Shown: positions 6,764 to 15,204, counted from the stretch's first letter. The stretch is DNA of 39,076 nt from Kistimonas sp. bin40 (GCA_002238585.1 MPMQ01000025.1:1-39076); one strand, 5' to 3'. A program made the numbers and translations. The notes: a model not told the origin generated them from the sequence alone.

Positions 6764-8755
6764 ATGATTGATTCAATGAGGAGAAGTCTGGTTTATTTTT
6801 TTCAGGGACTACATCCACACCAGACGCAGGTTACCCCTGTGAATGTCCCCTTGCAGGCTGGCGCGGCCGGGCCCGGCCAGCAGAGTCAACCGGGGGTTGA
6901 TCTGCCGGCCCGAAGTGTCCAGGCCCTGGCAGCAGACCCGTTACACGCATTACGCGTGGTGCCCTCGCAGGAAGATGTCCTGCGCTTGTTCCAGCAGCTG
7001 GGGTTTTCTGATCCCCTGGGGTTGGGGCTGGCGCTGAAGGTGAGCCCCGGGTACCTCCTGAGCCAACATGGCTGGTGGAATCCGGTGTACCGGGTGAAGC
7101 GGTTGTTGCTCAAGGCCCGGTTCCCGCTGGATCTGGTGAAGCTGTCCTGCGCTCTGGCCGCAGCGCCACTGCACGCCCGTGAGACAGCCATAGGTGTTCA
7201 TGAACTGGCCGGTCGCGCTGGCTATCAGCCAGTGGGAGAGAACTGGCTGCACTTTCGCGAGCAGCTGGCCTTGATTCTGGCGCCTCTTGCTGACGAGCAG
7301 CGGCTGCTGGGCGCAGCCCTTGGCCTGACAACGGATGACATGGACGAAATACGCAGGGGCCTGACGCACGAGGATCGTGAGAACAGTATCCGGCAGCTGC
7401 TTGCTATTGATGCCCGCCGGCGGGAGGAGCAGGGGGCGCCGCCCCGCAGCTGTGGAGACTGGCTGAGGGTGATGGACTGGACCGGTGCCGACAGCACCAT
7501 GGTGGAGGCCATGGCGCGTCATTGGCAGCTGCCTTGTCCGGCGGACTATAACTGGCAGGAGCATCAATGTGCTTTCCATGAAGGCCTGACCCGTAACCTG
7601 CTCTTTGAACATCGCTACCATCCCGAGGCTGCTGTGCCGCTTGACGAAGTCTTTCTGGTGCTGCGTTCCTTCCTGGCTCAGCCCGGTTTTCTGCTGGCCC
7701 TGGATGATGGCTCGGATCCGTGCCGCCTTACAGAACAAGAGCGACGGGACCTCGGGGTGTGCTGTTTGCTGCGTCATGCGCGGCCGCAGGGACGAGGCGG
7801 CCAGAGTATCAGCAGGGCGTGCCTGTACAGGCTGGTGCGCCATGGCTGTGCGCCGCACGGATTTGATGCGCCCCCTGCACACCAGTTGCCTGCTGAGACC
7901 GCCTCCCGGCGGCTGTGTCCCTCTGACTTTCTGTCGCTGGTGGAAGGGGACAATCCGCAGCGGCAGGCGTTTGAAGTGGCAGCAGCTCTGGGAGCCGGTG
8001 TCCGGTACCGTCCCGACAAGTGCGGCAGTGCGCACCAGCGCCAGGAGCAAGCCTTGTTGCTGTGGCGCTGGATTGACAAGCGCATTCCCTGGCTGGAAAC
8101 GGGGCATCTGGTGCAGTTGTTTCGCCAGCTGGGTCACCCGCAGCTGGTGGAACAGCTGACGCATGATCCTGACAGTGCCATCAGCCCGGCCCGAGCTGTG
8201 CACGAGCACTCGGCACAAGCTGCCGTTTTCATGAGGCTGGCAGAACAGCTGCGTAAGCTTCCTGAGCGGGTGCAGGCGTTCATTGATCAGAACAACCTGG
8301 TGTTGCACCCCGGCTATCGGGCACCGGAGGGCACGGCGCAGGCCGTGAGACTGTTGAGCTGCCTGGCTCTTGATGCGCCCCTGCTGGGGCAGTGGCGCGC
8401 TTTCCGTCATGGCGTCCCAGTACCCGATACCCAGGACAAAAATCACGAAGGTATCCCCTTTGTTTTTCTGTGCCCCATCACCTTCAGCTATATGCAAGCC
8501 CCGGTTGCGGTCTGGACGACCAACGGGATCAGGAAGCATTTCGACAAGGAGGCCTTGCTGCAAACTCTGCGTATCACGCAGTATCGCAATCCCCTGACGA
8601 ACGAAATCCTTTTTCCATGGCAGCTGGGGGATGTGGACGAGGCGCATCGGGAACGTATAAGGCAATGGCGCGCGCAGCATCCGGAGCTGGAACCGGATAA
8701 TGAGGCGTCTGGATTGTTCTTCGGCAACCGGGAAGGGGCAGCAGGAGTTCAATGA
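6764..8755 (+). CDS. Array unit 3: divergent U-box protein
   Basis: A 663-residue protein starting at ATG 6764, with GGAGGAG six bases upstream. The N-terminus MIDSMRRSLVYFFQG is short, basic-hydrophobic and shared with units 4 and 5. After VDLPARSVQAL (the family LxxR motif) come PLGLGLALKVSPGYLL, the RSCGDWLRVMDWTGA helix, VPLDEVFLVLRSFLAQPGFL, RRLCPSDFLSLVEG, WLETGHLVQLFRQLG and the U-box at about 567-645. The U-box is the most altered in the window: QAPVAVW for DPVAI, and NPLTNEILFP for NPLTRxPL, so its E2 binding may be weakened although the core proline remains. An acidic/Asn-rich tail of about 18 residues follows. Unit 2 ends 92 bases upstream, so cotranscription is possible. Confidence 0.88.
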   Translation: MIDSMRRSLVYFFQGLHPHQTQVTPVNVPLQAGAAGPGQQSQPGVDLPARSVQALAADPLHALRVVPSQEDVLRLFQQLGFSDPLGLGLALKVSPGYLLSQHGWWNPVYRVKRLLLKARFPLDLVKLSCALAAAPLHARETAIGVHELAGRAGYQPVGENWLHFREQLALILAPLADEQRLLGAALGLTTDDMDEIRRGLTHEDRENSIRQLLAIDARRREEQGAPPRSCGDWLRVMDWTGADSTMVEAMARHWQLPCPADYNWQEHQCAFHEGLTRNLLFEHRYHPEAAVPLDEVFLVLRSFLAQPGFLLALDDGSDPCRLTEQERRDLGVCCLLRHARPQGRGGQSISRACLYRLVRHGCAPHGFDAPPAHQLPAETASRRLCPSDFLSLVEGDNPQRQAFEVAAALGAGVRYRPDKCGSAHQRQEQALLLWRWIDKRIPWLETGHLVQLFRQLGHPQLVEQLTHDPDSAISPARAVHEHSAQAAVFMRLAEQLRKLPERVQAFIDQNNLVLHPGYRAPEGTAQAVRLLSCLALDAPLLGQWRAFRHGVPVPDTQDKNHEGIPFVFLCPITFSYMQAPVAVWTTNGIRKHFDKEALLQTLRITQYRNPLTNEILFPWQLGDVDEAHRERIRQWRAQHPELEPDNEASGLFFGNREGAAGVQ

Positions 8756-9283
8756 GCAAGTGACGCGGTTTGCGCCGGGCACCGGGGACAGGCGGTGGCG
8801 CCGGGGTACACAGCAGCTGGCCATGGAGGGTTTGTCAGGCACATCGACTTCCTCAATAGCTTGTCCCGTCTGACTGTTTTCTCTGTGGGATCTTCTGTGC
8901 AAGGGGAGGCGGCCGGCCCGGCTGAGTCGGACGAACCCCGTACCCTGTCTGCTGCGCCACAGTCAGAAGGGCAGTGCGCGCGCGTCCTTGTTTCCCCTCA
9001 TGCAGTTCTGCCGGAAACAGCCGGATTCTCTCAGCTCAGCTGCCAGTCTGGGGCCGGACCGGCACCAGACGCGTTGGTCTTGCTCTGATCGACCCTTGCC
9101 GCCCCGATGTCTGCTGCTGTCTGGCGAACGGGTGAACTCTTGCAGGCTTCGACAATCTGATGGAACTGCTGCATTGAACCGGGGTCCAACCCGTGAGCGT
9201 GGTGCTGCCAGCCTCGTCAGGCCGGTGCACATTCCATTTGGACAAGTTCCTGGCAGCCAGTCCGCGAGGGACAGGAGGTGTAT
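8756..9283. other. Spacer with a possible decayed unit start
   Basis: A 528-base gap. From about 8846 one frame reads HIDFLNSLSRLTVFS then a Gly/Ala/Pro/Glu-rich stretch, stopping at 9088; this resembles the openings MIDSMRRSLVYFF (unit 3) and INSACRSFVNFF (unit 4), and a GGAGGG lies just before it at about 8824, but the start codon is missing and no core follows. A stretch at about 9178-9195 (GGGGTCCAACCCGTGAG) resembles the spacer element GGGTCCAACCTGT between units 9 and 10. Both could be remnants of a lost unit. Evidence is weak. Confidence 0.3.
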
Positions 9284-11515
9284 GTGATCAATTCAGCGTG
9301 CAGATCATTTGTGAATTTTTTTCGGCGCCGAGCGCCGCAGCCAGCGAGGGTGACACAGCAACCCAGGCCTGCGGTTGCGTCTGTGGGCAGAAGTCAGCCG
9401 GCAGAGGCCGCCCACTCAGGTCGCGAGACGCCGCCGGCTGTTGACCTGAGTGCCAGGGATATTCGGCCCGGCACACCAGAGCCGGCGCCGCCGACTGCTG
9501 ACCTGAATGCCAGGGATATTCGGCCCGGCACACCAGAGCCGGCGGCGCCGACTGCTGGCCTGAATGCCACAGATATTCGGCCCGGCACGCCCGAGCCGGC
9601 ACCTGTGCCCGGGGCGAGTGAAGTCATCGGGCTGCTGAAGGAACTGGGGTTTGGGAAAATACAGGAGCTGGGCCTGGTGCTTGAAGCCGTGTCGGCCTCT
9701 TTCCTGCATCAAATCCATGAGAGCCATGCCGAACAGCAGGTCAGGGCCTTGCTGTCGATGACCCCTTTTCCGCTCGGGATGGAAGATTTGGCGCGTTCTC
9801 TGGAGGCGAATCCGTTACGCGCCTATGAAATAGCCAATCAGGTCCGGTTTCTGGCCCAGTGTGAGGGTGTGGACTGGGTGGCAGCGGCGGATGATGTGAT
9901 CTGCGAAAGCCTGGTGCCCGTCCTGTGCCCCCTGGCGGGCGAGGGGGAGCAGCTGGGCCTGGCGCTGGGATTTTGTAGTGAAGACTATCAGGACATACTG
10001 CTCAACCTGGAGCTGGGCTACAAAGGTGAGCAGCTGCAGCAGCTGATTCCCAGAGACGCCAGGCTGCGCGGCGAGCAGGGCAGACCTCTGCTGACTGCTG
10101 GCCAATGGCTGGAGGTTGTGGCCCAGGCGGGTGCTGATGCCGCCACCCTGGAGGGCATGGCGCGCCATTGGCAGTTGCCATTGCCCGCTGACTGCACCGC
10201 CTGGCACGACTACCAGGCGGCTCTGTTACACAAAGCGGCCACTGAACTTGTGCAGCAGCACCCGCATCATCCTGATGCATCGGTGCCGCTGAAACAGGTG
10301 TGGCCGCTGGTGTGTGCCTACCTGACTCGTCCTGCTTTTTGCCTGGCGCTGGACGATACGACGGATCTGCGCCAGTTCCAACCCGAAGAGCAACACCAGG
10401 CCGGGCTGCGCTGTCTGATGCGTTATACCAGGGATCAGGGGCCAGGGCTGCTGCAGATCAGCTGGTCGTGTTTACAGCGACTGGCCAGGTTTGCCTGCGT
10501 GGATCCTGCGCTTGAGGCACAGCTACCTGTCGAGCGCCGGGAGCCAGAGACAGTGTCGCGACGGCTGCGTCCTTCTGACCTCCTGTGTCTGGCTGAGGTG
10601 CAAGAGCCGGTGCAGGAAGCCTTGCAAGTCGCCGCCTTGCTGGGCGTGGGCGGTTTGTACAGCAGTCTTGAATCGGCCTCGCCACAGGCCAGTGCGACAG
10701 AACACGCGCTCGCCATCTGGCGACGTATTTATGCGCGCGTGCCCTGGCTGGACACGGGCCATCTGGCGCAGTTGTTTCGCCAACAGGGCCAGGGGTCCCT
10801 GCTGGAAAAGCTCACCCGACATCCGGACAGTCAGATGATGCCTGATGTGTCCTTGTGCCAGTACTCCGAGCGGGCCGCCCGGTTTGTTGCCCTGGGCGAT
10901 GAGCTTGAGAAGCAACCCGAACAGGTGCAGGCCTTTGTCGCCCAGTACGGCGTTGACCTGCGTGCCAGCTACCTGGCTCCGGCGGGCACGGCGGAGCATT
11001 GGCGGCTGTTGAACAGCCTGGCACTGGATCCCCTGTTGCTGAAAGACTGGCAGCGTTTTGTGGAAAGGCTGCGTGCTGCCAGCAAGCCCGAACCGGTCCG
11101 CCAGCCCGGGACGGCTGCGTTTGGCGATGACCATCTGCTCAACAGAACGCCGGGCGGTTATCCCTGGTCCTTTCTCTGTCCTATCACACTGGCTTACATC
11201 GAAGATCCTGTCGCCGTGATCTCGCGCGGTGGGGGTATCAATTATTTCAGCAAGGCGAATCTGCTGGCGGCATTGAGAGCCTCGGATCATCCACGCCATC
11301 CGCTGACACGCGATGAGCTGTCAGTCGCTGAGGTGGAGGCACTGGAGCTGGACCGGGAACACCTGGCACGTATTCATCAATGGCGCAGGCAACACAGCGA
11401 GCTGGAGGAAGATGCTGTGCCCTTCGTACCACCGGGCGAGGCCGGGCTGCGGCAGGAGGCCTCTTCTTCACCGCCCTGTGACAGCGGCGTTGCTGCGGGA
11501 GGGGCCGGGCAATGA
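9284..11515 (+). CDS. Array unit 4: U-box protein with triplicated N-terminal motif
   Basis: I take GTG 9284 as start: AGGAGG ends five bases before it and the resulting opening, MINSACRSFVNFF, aligns with units 3 and 5; the in-frame GTG at 9278 overlaps the ribosome-binding site. The protein has 743 residues. Residues 54-107 hold almost three copies of a 19-residue repeat built on DIRPGTPEP. Core landmarks are QELGLVLEAVSASFL, AGQWLEVVAQAGADAATLEG, VPLKQVWPLVCAYLTRPAF, RRLRPSDLLCLAE, PWLDTGHLAQLFRQQG (Asp for the usual Glu) and WRLLNSLALDPLLLKDW. The U-box lies at about 628-717 (FLCPITLAYIEDPVAV, NYFSKANLL, HPLTRDELS). A short Gly/Ser tail follows. The stop TGA overlaps the start of unit 5 (ATGA), indicating translational coupling. 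Confidence 0.9.
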   Translation: MINSACRSFVNFFRRRAPQPARVTQQPRPAVASVGRSQPAEAAHSGRETPPAVDLSARDIRPGTPEPAPPTADLNARDIRPGTPEPAAPTAGLNATDIRPGTPEPAPVPGASEVIGLLKELGFGKIQELGLVLEAVSASFLHQIHESHAEQQVRALLSMTPFPLGMEDLARSLEANPLRAYEIANQVRFLAQCEGVDWVAAADDVICESLVPVLCPLAGEGEQLGLALGFCSEDYQDILLNLELGYKGEQLQQLIPRDARLRGEQGRPLLTAGQWLEVVAQAGADAATLEGMARHWQLPLPADCTAWHDYQAALLHKAATELVQQHPHHPDASVPLKQVWPLVCAYLTRPAFCLALDDTTDLRQFQPEEQHQAGLRCLMRYTRDQGPGLLQISWSCLQRLARFACVDPALEAQLPVERREPETVSRRLRPSDLLCLAEVQEPVQEALQVAALLGVGGLYSSLESASPQASATEHALAIWRRIYARVPWLDTGHLAQLFRQQGQGSLLEKLTRHPDSQMMPDVSLCQYSERAARFVALGDELEKQPEQVQAFVAQYGVDLRASYLAPAGTAEHWRLLNSLALDPLLLKDWQRFVERLRAASKPEPVRQPGTAAFGDDHLLNRTPGGYPWSFLCPITLAYIEDPVAVISRGGGINYFSKANLLAALRASDHPRHPLTRDELSVAEVEALELDREHLARIHQWRRQHSELEEDAVPFVPPGEAGLRQEASSSPPCDSGVAAGGAGQ
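9443..9604 (+). repeat. 57-bp tandem coding repeat (2.8 copies) in unit 4
   Basis: Copies begin at 9443, 9500 and 9557. The 19-residue unit is DLSARDIRPGTPEPAPPTA, with small changes (DLNARDIRP, GLNATDIRP) and a shortened third copy. The DLxARDIRP core is the same LxxRx(I/V)xP motif that occurs once near the N-terminus of most other units, so the repeat multiplies a conserved family motif. Confidence 0.92.
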
Positions 11516-13641
11516 TTCCTGCGGCTTACAGAACACTGATGTACCTTTTCTGGGGAGATGCCGGGCAGACAACAGCGGCGGCGTCTGTCGGCAGGGAGGG
11601 CGTTGACTTGATCACAGAGGACGACCAGAACAGACCCGTGACAACAGCGCTGGAGCACAGAACGATTTATCCACTCAACAGTGCAGCACAAAGGCGTGTG
11701 CCCGAACGGGAGGCACTTTGTGCCCTGCTGAGCGATCAGCGTGGGCTTGTGCCTGCTGCACTGGGTATTGCACTGGGTCTGCCCTCGCGCGAGCTGCTGA
11801 AGGAGTTGAGCTGGTGTGATCGTAATGCGTTTGAGATGGCCAGTTCGATGTTGGAACAGGTCTGTCTACCCCTGTCACTGGTCGAGTTGGCCGACCAGCT
11901 GGAGAGGGGCTGGATGCGCAACGGAGGCTACGAAAGAGTCATCACCCAAAAGGCGCGGGAAGCTGCAGTGCGGCTCAGGTCCCTGGCCGCTTGCCGGGAG
12001 GAGTTCTTGCTGTATTCGCAGGAGCAGGTGCTCTTTGATGAGGTGGTGGCTGTGCTGTCACCACTGGCCGGTGAACCTGGTTTGCTGGAGACGGCGCTTG
12101 GGGTGCCGCAAGCCCGGAGACACCGGCCCGGGTCTGATGCCGTGCCGGCTCCCTGCTACAAGACGCTGGAGGATATGGTTGACCAGGACCTTGAGCTGCG
12201 ACGGCGCCAGGGGATGTCAGCGCGCACCTGTGGCGAGTGGATGGAGGTGGTAGCCAGAGCCGGAGCCCGTGGTTTCACGCTGGTGGATATGGCCCGGCAC
12301 TGGCAGCTCAAGTGCCCGGCTGGCTGCGAGGATTGGTGGGATTACCGGCGTTCTGTGCTTAATAGTCTGACCGATGAAGTGGTACGCAGGCACCGGCGTG
12401 ATCACGATGCGCCAGTGCCGCTGTCACAGGTCTGGGCGATGTTGTACAACGAAACGCACTGGCCCTGTTTTGCGCTGGCACTGGATCACGCCTTCGACCC
12501 GCGCCTGGTTGAGCGGCAAGATCAGTATCAGGTTGGGCTGTTGAGTTTGCTGAGCCATGCGGTGGCTCAGGGCGGAAACGGGCGGTCTGTGAGCGGAGCG
12601 GTCCTGTGCCGTCTGGTCCGCTGTCACTGCGTGCCGCTGCGCTTCGGCTTGAAACTGCGGTGCCCACTGCCTGTTCCGGAAGCGCGTTCACGACCATGGC
12701 GTCCTTCTGATTTGCCAGGCCTGGTGGATTGGACTCCGGATGCAGAGCGCCATGCGCTGGAAATGGCTGCTGTGCTGGGTGTGGGGGGAGCCAGTCAGGA
12801 GTGGCCCGTTCCTGAGGAAAGGAACTGCGCCCTGTTTCAATGGCAACATATTTACGCGCGGGCGCGCGGGCTGGAAACCGGCCATCTGGTGCGTTTGTTT
12901 CGCCTGTTTGGCAAGCGGGAGCTGCTGGAAAAAGTAACAGGGGCTTCGCGTTCCCATGGCTGGGACAGCCCGGCTGGCAGCCCACTGCCGCACAGAGTTG
13001 TTGAGTTTGTACATCTGGCGCGGGAGCTGGCCCAGCTGCCCGGGCGCATGCAGGGTTTTGTGGACCTGCACCGGGTGGATCAGCATCCGGGCTATCTTAT
13101 GCTGCCTGCCAGTGCACAGCACTGGCGGGTGCTCAATTGTCTGGCGCTGGATCCGCTGCTGCTCAAGAACTGGTACCGTTTTTCTGATGACCAACGGGCA
13201 CAGCAGCGCACCGCGCAGGCAGAGGCCGCCGTCGCAGACGCGCAAGACCTGGACAAGAACAGTGCAGGCTATCCGTATGACTACATCTGCCCCATTTCCC
13301 GGAGCTATATGGAAGATCCGGTTGCCATCGTTGGGGACAATAACGTCCGCCGCCACTTCAGTGCGGGATGGTTGATGAAATCCTTGACCATGGTGGGGCC
13401 TTTCAACCCACTGACGCGCAGTCCGCTCTATCCGTACGAGGTGCCAGCGATGGTGGATCAAGCGCATCGGGCGCGCATCCATGCGTGGCGTGTGCGCCAT
13501 CCTGAGCTGGAAGAGCATGGACAACCCTTTGTGCCCCCGGACCCTGCCCCAGGGCCTGCACAGCGGCGCTGCGGGTCCCGGGCCGCAGCCAGACCTTCTG
13601 GAGCGGTGGAACCGGCAGGGCCTGTGCCAGAACAGCCGTAG
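11512..13641 (+). CDS. Array unit 5: U-box protein
   Basis: A 709-residue protein whose ATG overlaps the stop of unit 4 by four bases. It begins MIPAAYRTLMYLFWGDAG, then carries ALEHRTIYPLNSAAQRRVPE (family motif), ALGIALGLPSRELLKEL with SWCDRNAF, TCGEWMEVVARAGARGFTLV, VPLSQVWAMLYNETHWPCF, LETGHLVRLFRLFGKRELLEK and WRVLNCLALDPLLLKNW. The U-box at about 590-676 is a full match to the family consensus: YICPISRSYMEDPVAI, HFSAGWLMKSL, GPFNPLTRSPLYP, HRARIHAWRVRHPELEE. A Pro/Ala/Arg tail of 33 residues follows. Compared with animal CHIP, the E2-contact Ile (CPI) and Pro (NPLTR) are both present. It is most similar to unit 9. Confidence 0.9.
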   Translation: MIPAAYRTLMYLFWGDAGQTTAAASVGREGVDLITEDDQNRPVTTALEHRTIYPLNSAAQRRVPEREALCALLSDQRGLVPAALGIALGLPSRELLKELSWCDRNAFEMASSMLEQVCLPLSLVELADQLERGWMRNGGYERVITQKAREAAVRLRSLAACREEFLLYSQEQVLFDEVVAVLSPLAGEPGLLETALGVPQARRHRPGSDAVPAPCYKTLEDMVDQDLELRRRQGMSARTCGEWMEVVARAGARGFTLVDMARHWQLKCPAGCEDWWDYRRSVLNSLTDEVVRRHRRDHDAPVPLSQVWAMLYNETHWPCFALALDHAFDPRLVERQDQYQVGLLSLLSHAVAQGGNGRSVSGAVLCRLVRCHCVPLRFGLKLRCPLPVPEARSRPWRPSDLPGLVDWTPDAERHALEMAAVLGVGGASQEWPVPEERNCALFQWQHIYARARGLETGHLVRLFRLFGKRELLEKVTGASRSHGWDSPAGSPLPHRVVEFVHLARELAQLPGRMQGFVDLHRVDQHPGYLMLPASAQHWRVLNCLALDPLLLKNWYRFSDDQRAQQRTAQAEAAVADAQDLDKNSAGYPYDYICPISRSYMEDPVAIVGDNNVRRHFSAGWLMKSLTMVGPFNPLTRSPLYPYEVPAMVDQAHRARIHAWRVRHPELEEHGQPFVPPDPAPGPAQRRCGSRAAARPSGAVEPAGPVPEQP

Positions 13642-13660
13642 CCGTCGTTCGGGACGCGCT

Positions 13661-13700
13661 TTTATGGACAGCCCTGGGCTTTTATGGACAGCCCTGGGCT
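13661..13700. repeat. Perfect 20-bp tandem duplication
   Basis: TTTATGGACAGCCCTGGGCT occurs twice head to tail in the 219-base spacer between units 5 and 6. It is exact, so it is a recent slippage event. No protein-coding role is apparent. Confidence 0.95.
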
Positions 13701-13860
13701 GGGCGCCCTGTCTGGTATCAGGCTTGCTTGTCTTGCCGGCCTGCCGTCAGGGAACCCTTCGGCCGGCAAGGAGGTCGAACATAGAGAGAGGGTATGGTGC
13801 GGCACCAGCCAGACGGGAGGGCTGTTCATACCAGACCAGGATAATCAGGGAGGATTCATC

Positions 13861-14523
13861 ATGAACAATATCTATTTGGATGCCGCTGCGGCTTACGGAC
13901 AATTTGTCACCTTTATCGAGGCCATTCCTGCCAGGATAGCCTCAGCGGTGGCCGTGGTGGTGGACCAGGTCAAGCGGCACATGCCGGCTGTCGAAGACCA
14001 GGACAGTCTCCAGGGTACGGCGCTGGCCGCCCGGGATCTGCGGACGCACACAGCCAGAGCACCAGAGTCTGTGCCTGAGCTTCTGGAAGTGCGTAACCTG
14101 TTGTTCAAGGCTGGTTTCACCAGGACGCAGGAGCTGGGCCCTGAGCTGGGCTTCTATTATGGTTTGCAGCAGGACAATGCTGCCAGGCAGAGCAATGCAG
14201 GCGTTCGTTCAGGCGAGGACAGATCCGCTCCCTCCGCCCGCGTGAGTGACGAATCACTGATGCGTTCTGCAGCGCTGGACCGTTTTTTTCGTGCATTGGC
14301 AATGCATATGCTGGCCGAAGGGAAGAAAGCCCCCAGCTGTCAGAAGTGGATGACAGCTCTGATCCAGGCCGGTGCCGATGCCAACACCCTGGAGTTTGTG
14401 GCCCAGCGTTGGGATCTGCCGTCGCCTCAGCCCTTCAACAGCTGGACTGACATGAAGTCGGAGTACGACAGGCAAACAAGCCCGGACATGCCCAGGGTGT
14501 GCAAGCGACAAACCCGGCGATAG
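13861..14523 (+). CDS. Array unit 6: short family member without U-box
   Basis: A 220-residue protein starting at ATG 13861 with GGGAGG upstream. It opens MNNIYLDAAAAYGQFVTFIE, has the family motif ALAARDLRTH and the first core helix LFKAGFTRTQELGPELGFYY, then jumps about 115 residues relative to the full units to SCQKWMTALIQAGADANTLE and FVAQRWDLPSPQPFNSW. After YDRQ the sequence departs from the family and ends RVCKRQTRR. It therefore lacks the C-terminal two thirds, including LETGHL and the U-box. It could be a decayed copy, or a functional truncated form that competes with or tethers the full proteins; the intact start and clean frame leave both possible. Confidence 0.75.
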   Translation: MNNIYLDAAAAYGQFVTFIEAIPARIASAVAVVVDQVKRHMPAVEDQDSLQGTALAARDLRTHTARAPESVPELLEVRNLLFKAGFTRTQELGPELGFYYGLQQDNAARQSNAGVRSGEDRSAPSARVSDESLMRSAALDRFFRALAMHMLAEGKKAPSCQKWMTALIQAGADANTLEFVAQRWDLPSPQPFNSWTDMKSEYDRQTSPDMPRVCKRQTRR

Positions 14524-14548
14524 CAAGCCCTGAAACACCTCAGAGTGT

Positions 14549-14570
14549 TGGCGGGCCGCAATGCCCGCCA
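14549..14570. other. 8-bp stem hairpin after unit 6
   Basis: TGGCGGGC and GCCCGCCA enclose a six-base loop, 26 bases after the unit 6 stop. There is no T tract, so a rho-independent terminator is not established. Confidence 0.35.
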
Positions 14571-14654
14571 GCCAGCGGCACAGCCCGTGCGGATCCTGAC
14601 AACGGCCGGATTGAACACGGGAAGGCCTGCGTCAGGACCGGATTGACCTGGTGC

Positions 14655-14696
14655 GCGGCAAGCCCCGTCCTTCAGGACGGGGAGCATGTCAAATGC
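14655..14696 (+). mobile_element. Possible IS200/IS605-type end fragment
   Basis: The perfect hairpin CCCCGTCC-TTCA-GGACGGGG at 14663-14682, preceded by GCAAG and followed by AGCATGTCAAATGC, resembles the transposon right end and associated RNA hairpin found beside tnpB genes of the IS605 group (from general familiarity, not a search). No transposase frame is present, so it would be a solo end. A plain hairpin terminator without a T tract is the alternative. Confidence 0.3.
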
Positions 14697-14756
14697 TGGA
14701 GCAAGCAGCCCGAATTCTCCATCTGGTCAGGTACAGCTTCACAACGTCCTTGCGCA

Positions 14757-14792
14757 CCCCTGCTTCAGAAGCGGGCTTGTCCTTTGTTTTTA
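14757..14792 (+). terminator. Possible terminator hairpin with T-rich tail
   Basis: CCC-T-GCTT-CAG-AAGC-GGG forms a short stem with one bulged T, followed by a run rich in T (CTTTGTTTTTA). It could end plus-strand transcription from unit 6. The stem is short, so support is modest. Confidence 0.3.
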
Positions 14793-14907
14793 TCACCTCT
14801 TTTCATCGCCTCTTTTCATCGCCCGAGGCGGGGATCAACGCCAGCAAGCACCGCGCCAGTTCCCGTCAGGACGCCGCCGCTCGCTCGCTGTTGATGAAGA
14901 ACGTCCA

Positions 14908-15204
14908 TCACTGAATTCTGTCGATGATTTCGTTGGCTTTGGCGTCGTTGAAGACCCGCACCCGAGAGGGCATGAGGAACATCTCCACGAAGGCAATAAT
15001 CCCCGGAATGAAGGTCCAGAACAGGAGTGTGTACACCACACCTATGCCGATCTGGCCCATGTAGTAGCGATGGGCACCGAAGCCGCCAAGGAAAAGGGCG
15101 AACAGCACGCCCGTCGTGCTGTTTTTCTGAACATGGGAAAACTCGGCATGAAAGCGGGCGCGTTTGCCGCCGTCGAGTGTTTCAAGACGATCCAGGTACA
15201 TCAT
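14908..15204 (-). CDS. TM2-domain membrane protein
   Basis: The only convincing minus-strand gene. I place the start at ATG 15204 because TGGAGG sits six bases before it, giving a 98-residue protein (MMYLDRLETLDGGKRARFHA...). The TM2 domain follows: KNSTTGVLFALFLGGFGAHR with the GxHRYYMG turn between two hydrophobic segments, the second being IGIGVVYTLLFWTFIPGIIA, then an acidic cytoplasmic tail (FNDAKANEIIDRI). TM2 proteins are small inner-membrane proteins of unknown biochemical function. The gene faces the array units on both sides and shows no link to them; it may mark an insertion or older chromosomal sequence between array blocks. Confidence 0.85.
   Translation of the reverse strand: MMYLDRLETLDGGKRARFHAEFSHVQKNSTTGVLFALFLGGFGAHRYYMGQIGIGVVYTLLFWTFIPGIIAFVEMFLMPSRVRVFNDAKANEIIDRIQ

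Noticed and set aside
6950-8902. A 650-codon open frame on the minus strand opposite unit 3
   Set aside because: It lies antisense to a clear family gene, has no recognisable domain or ribosome-binding site, and is the kind of long chance frame expected in GC-rich coding DNA.
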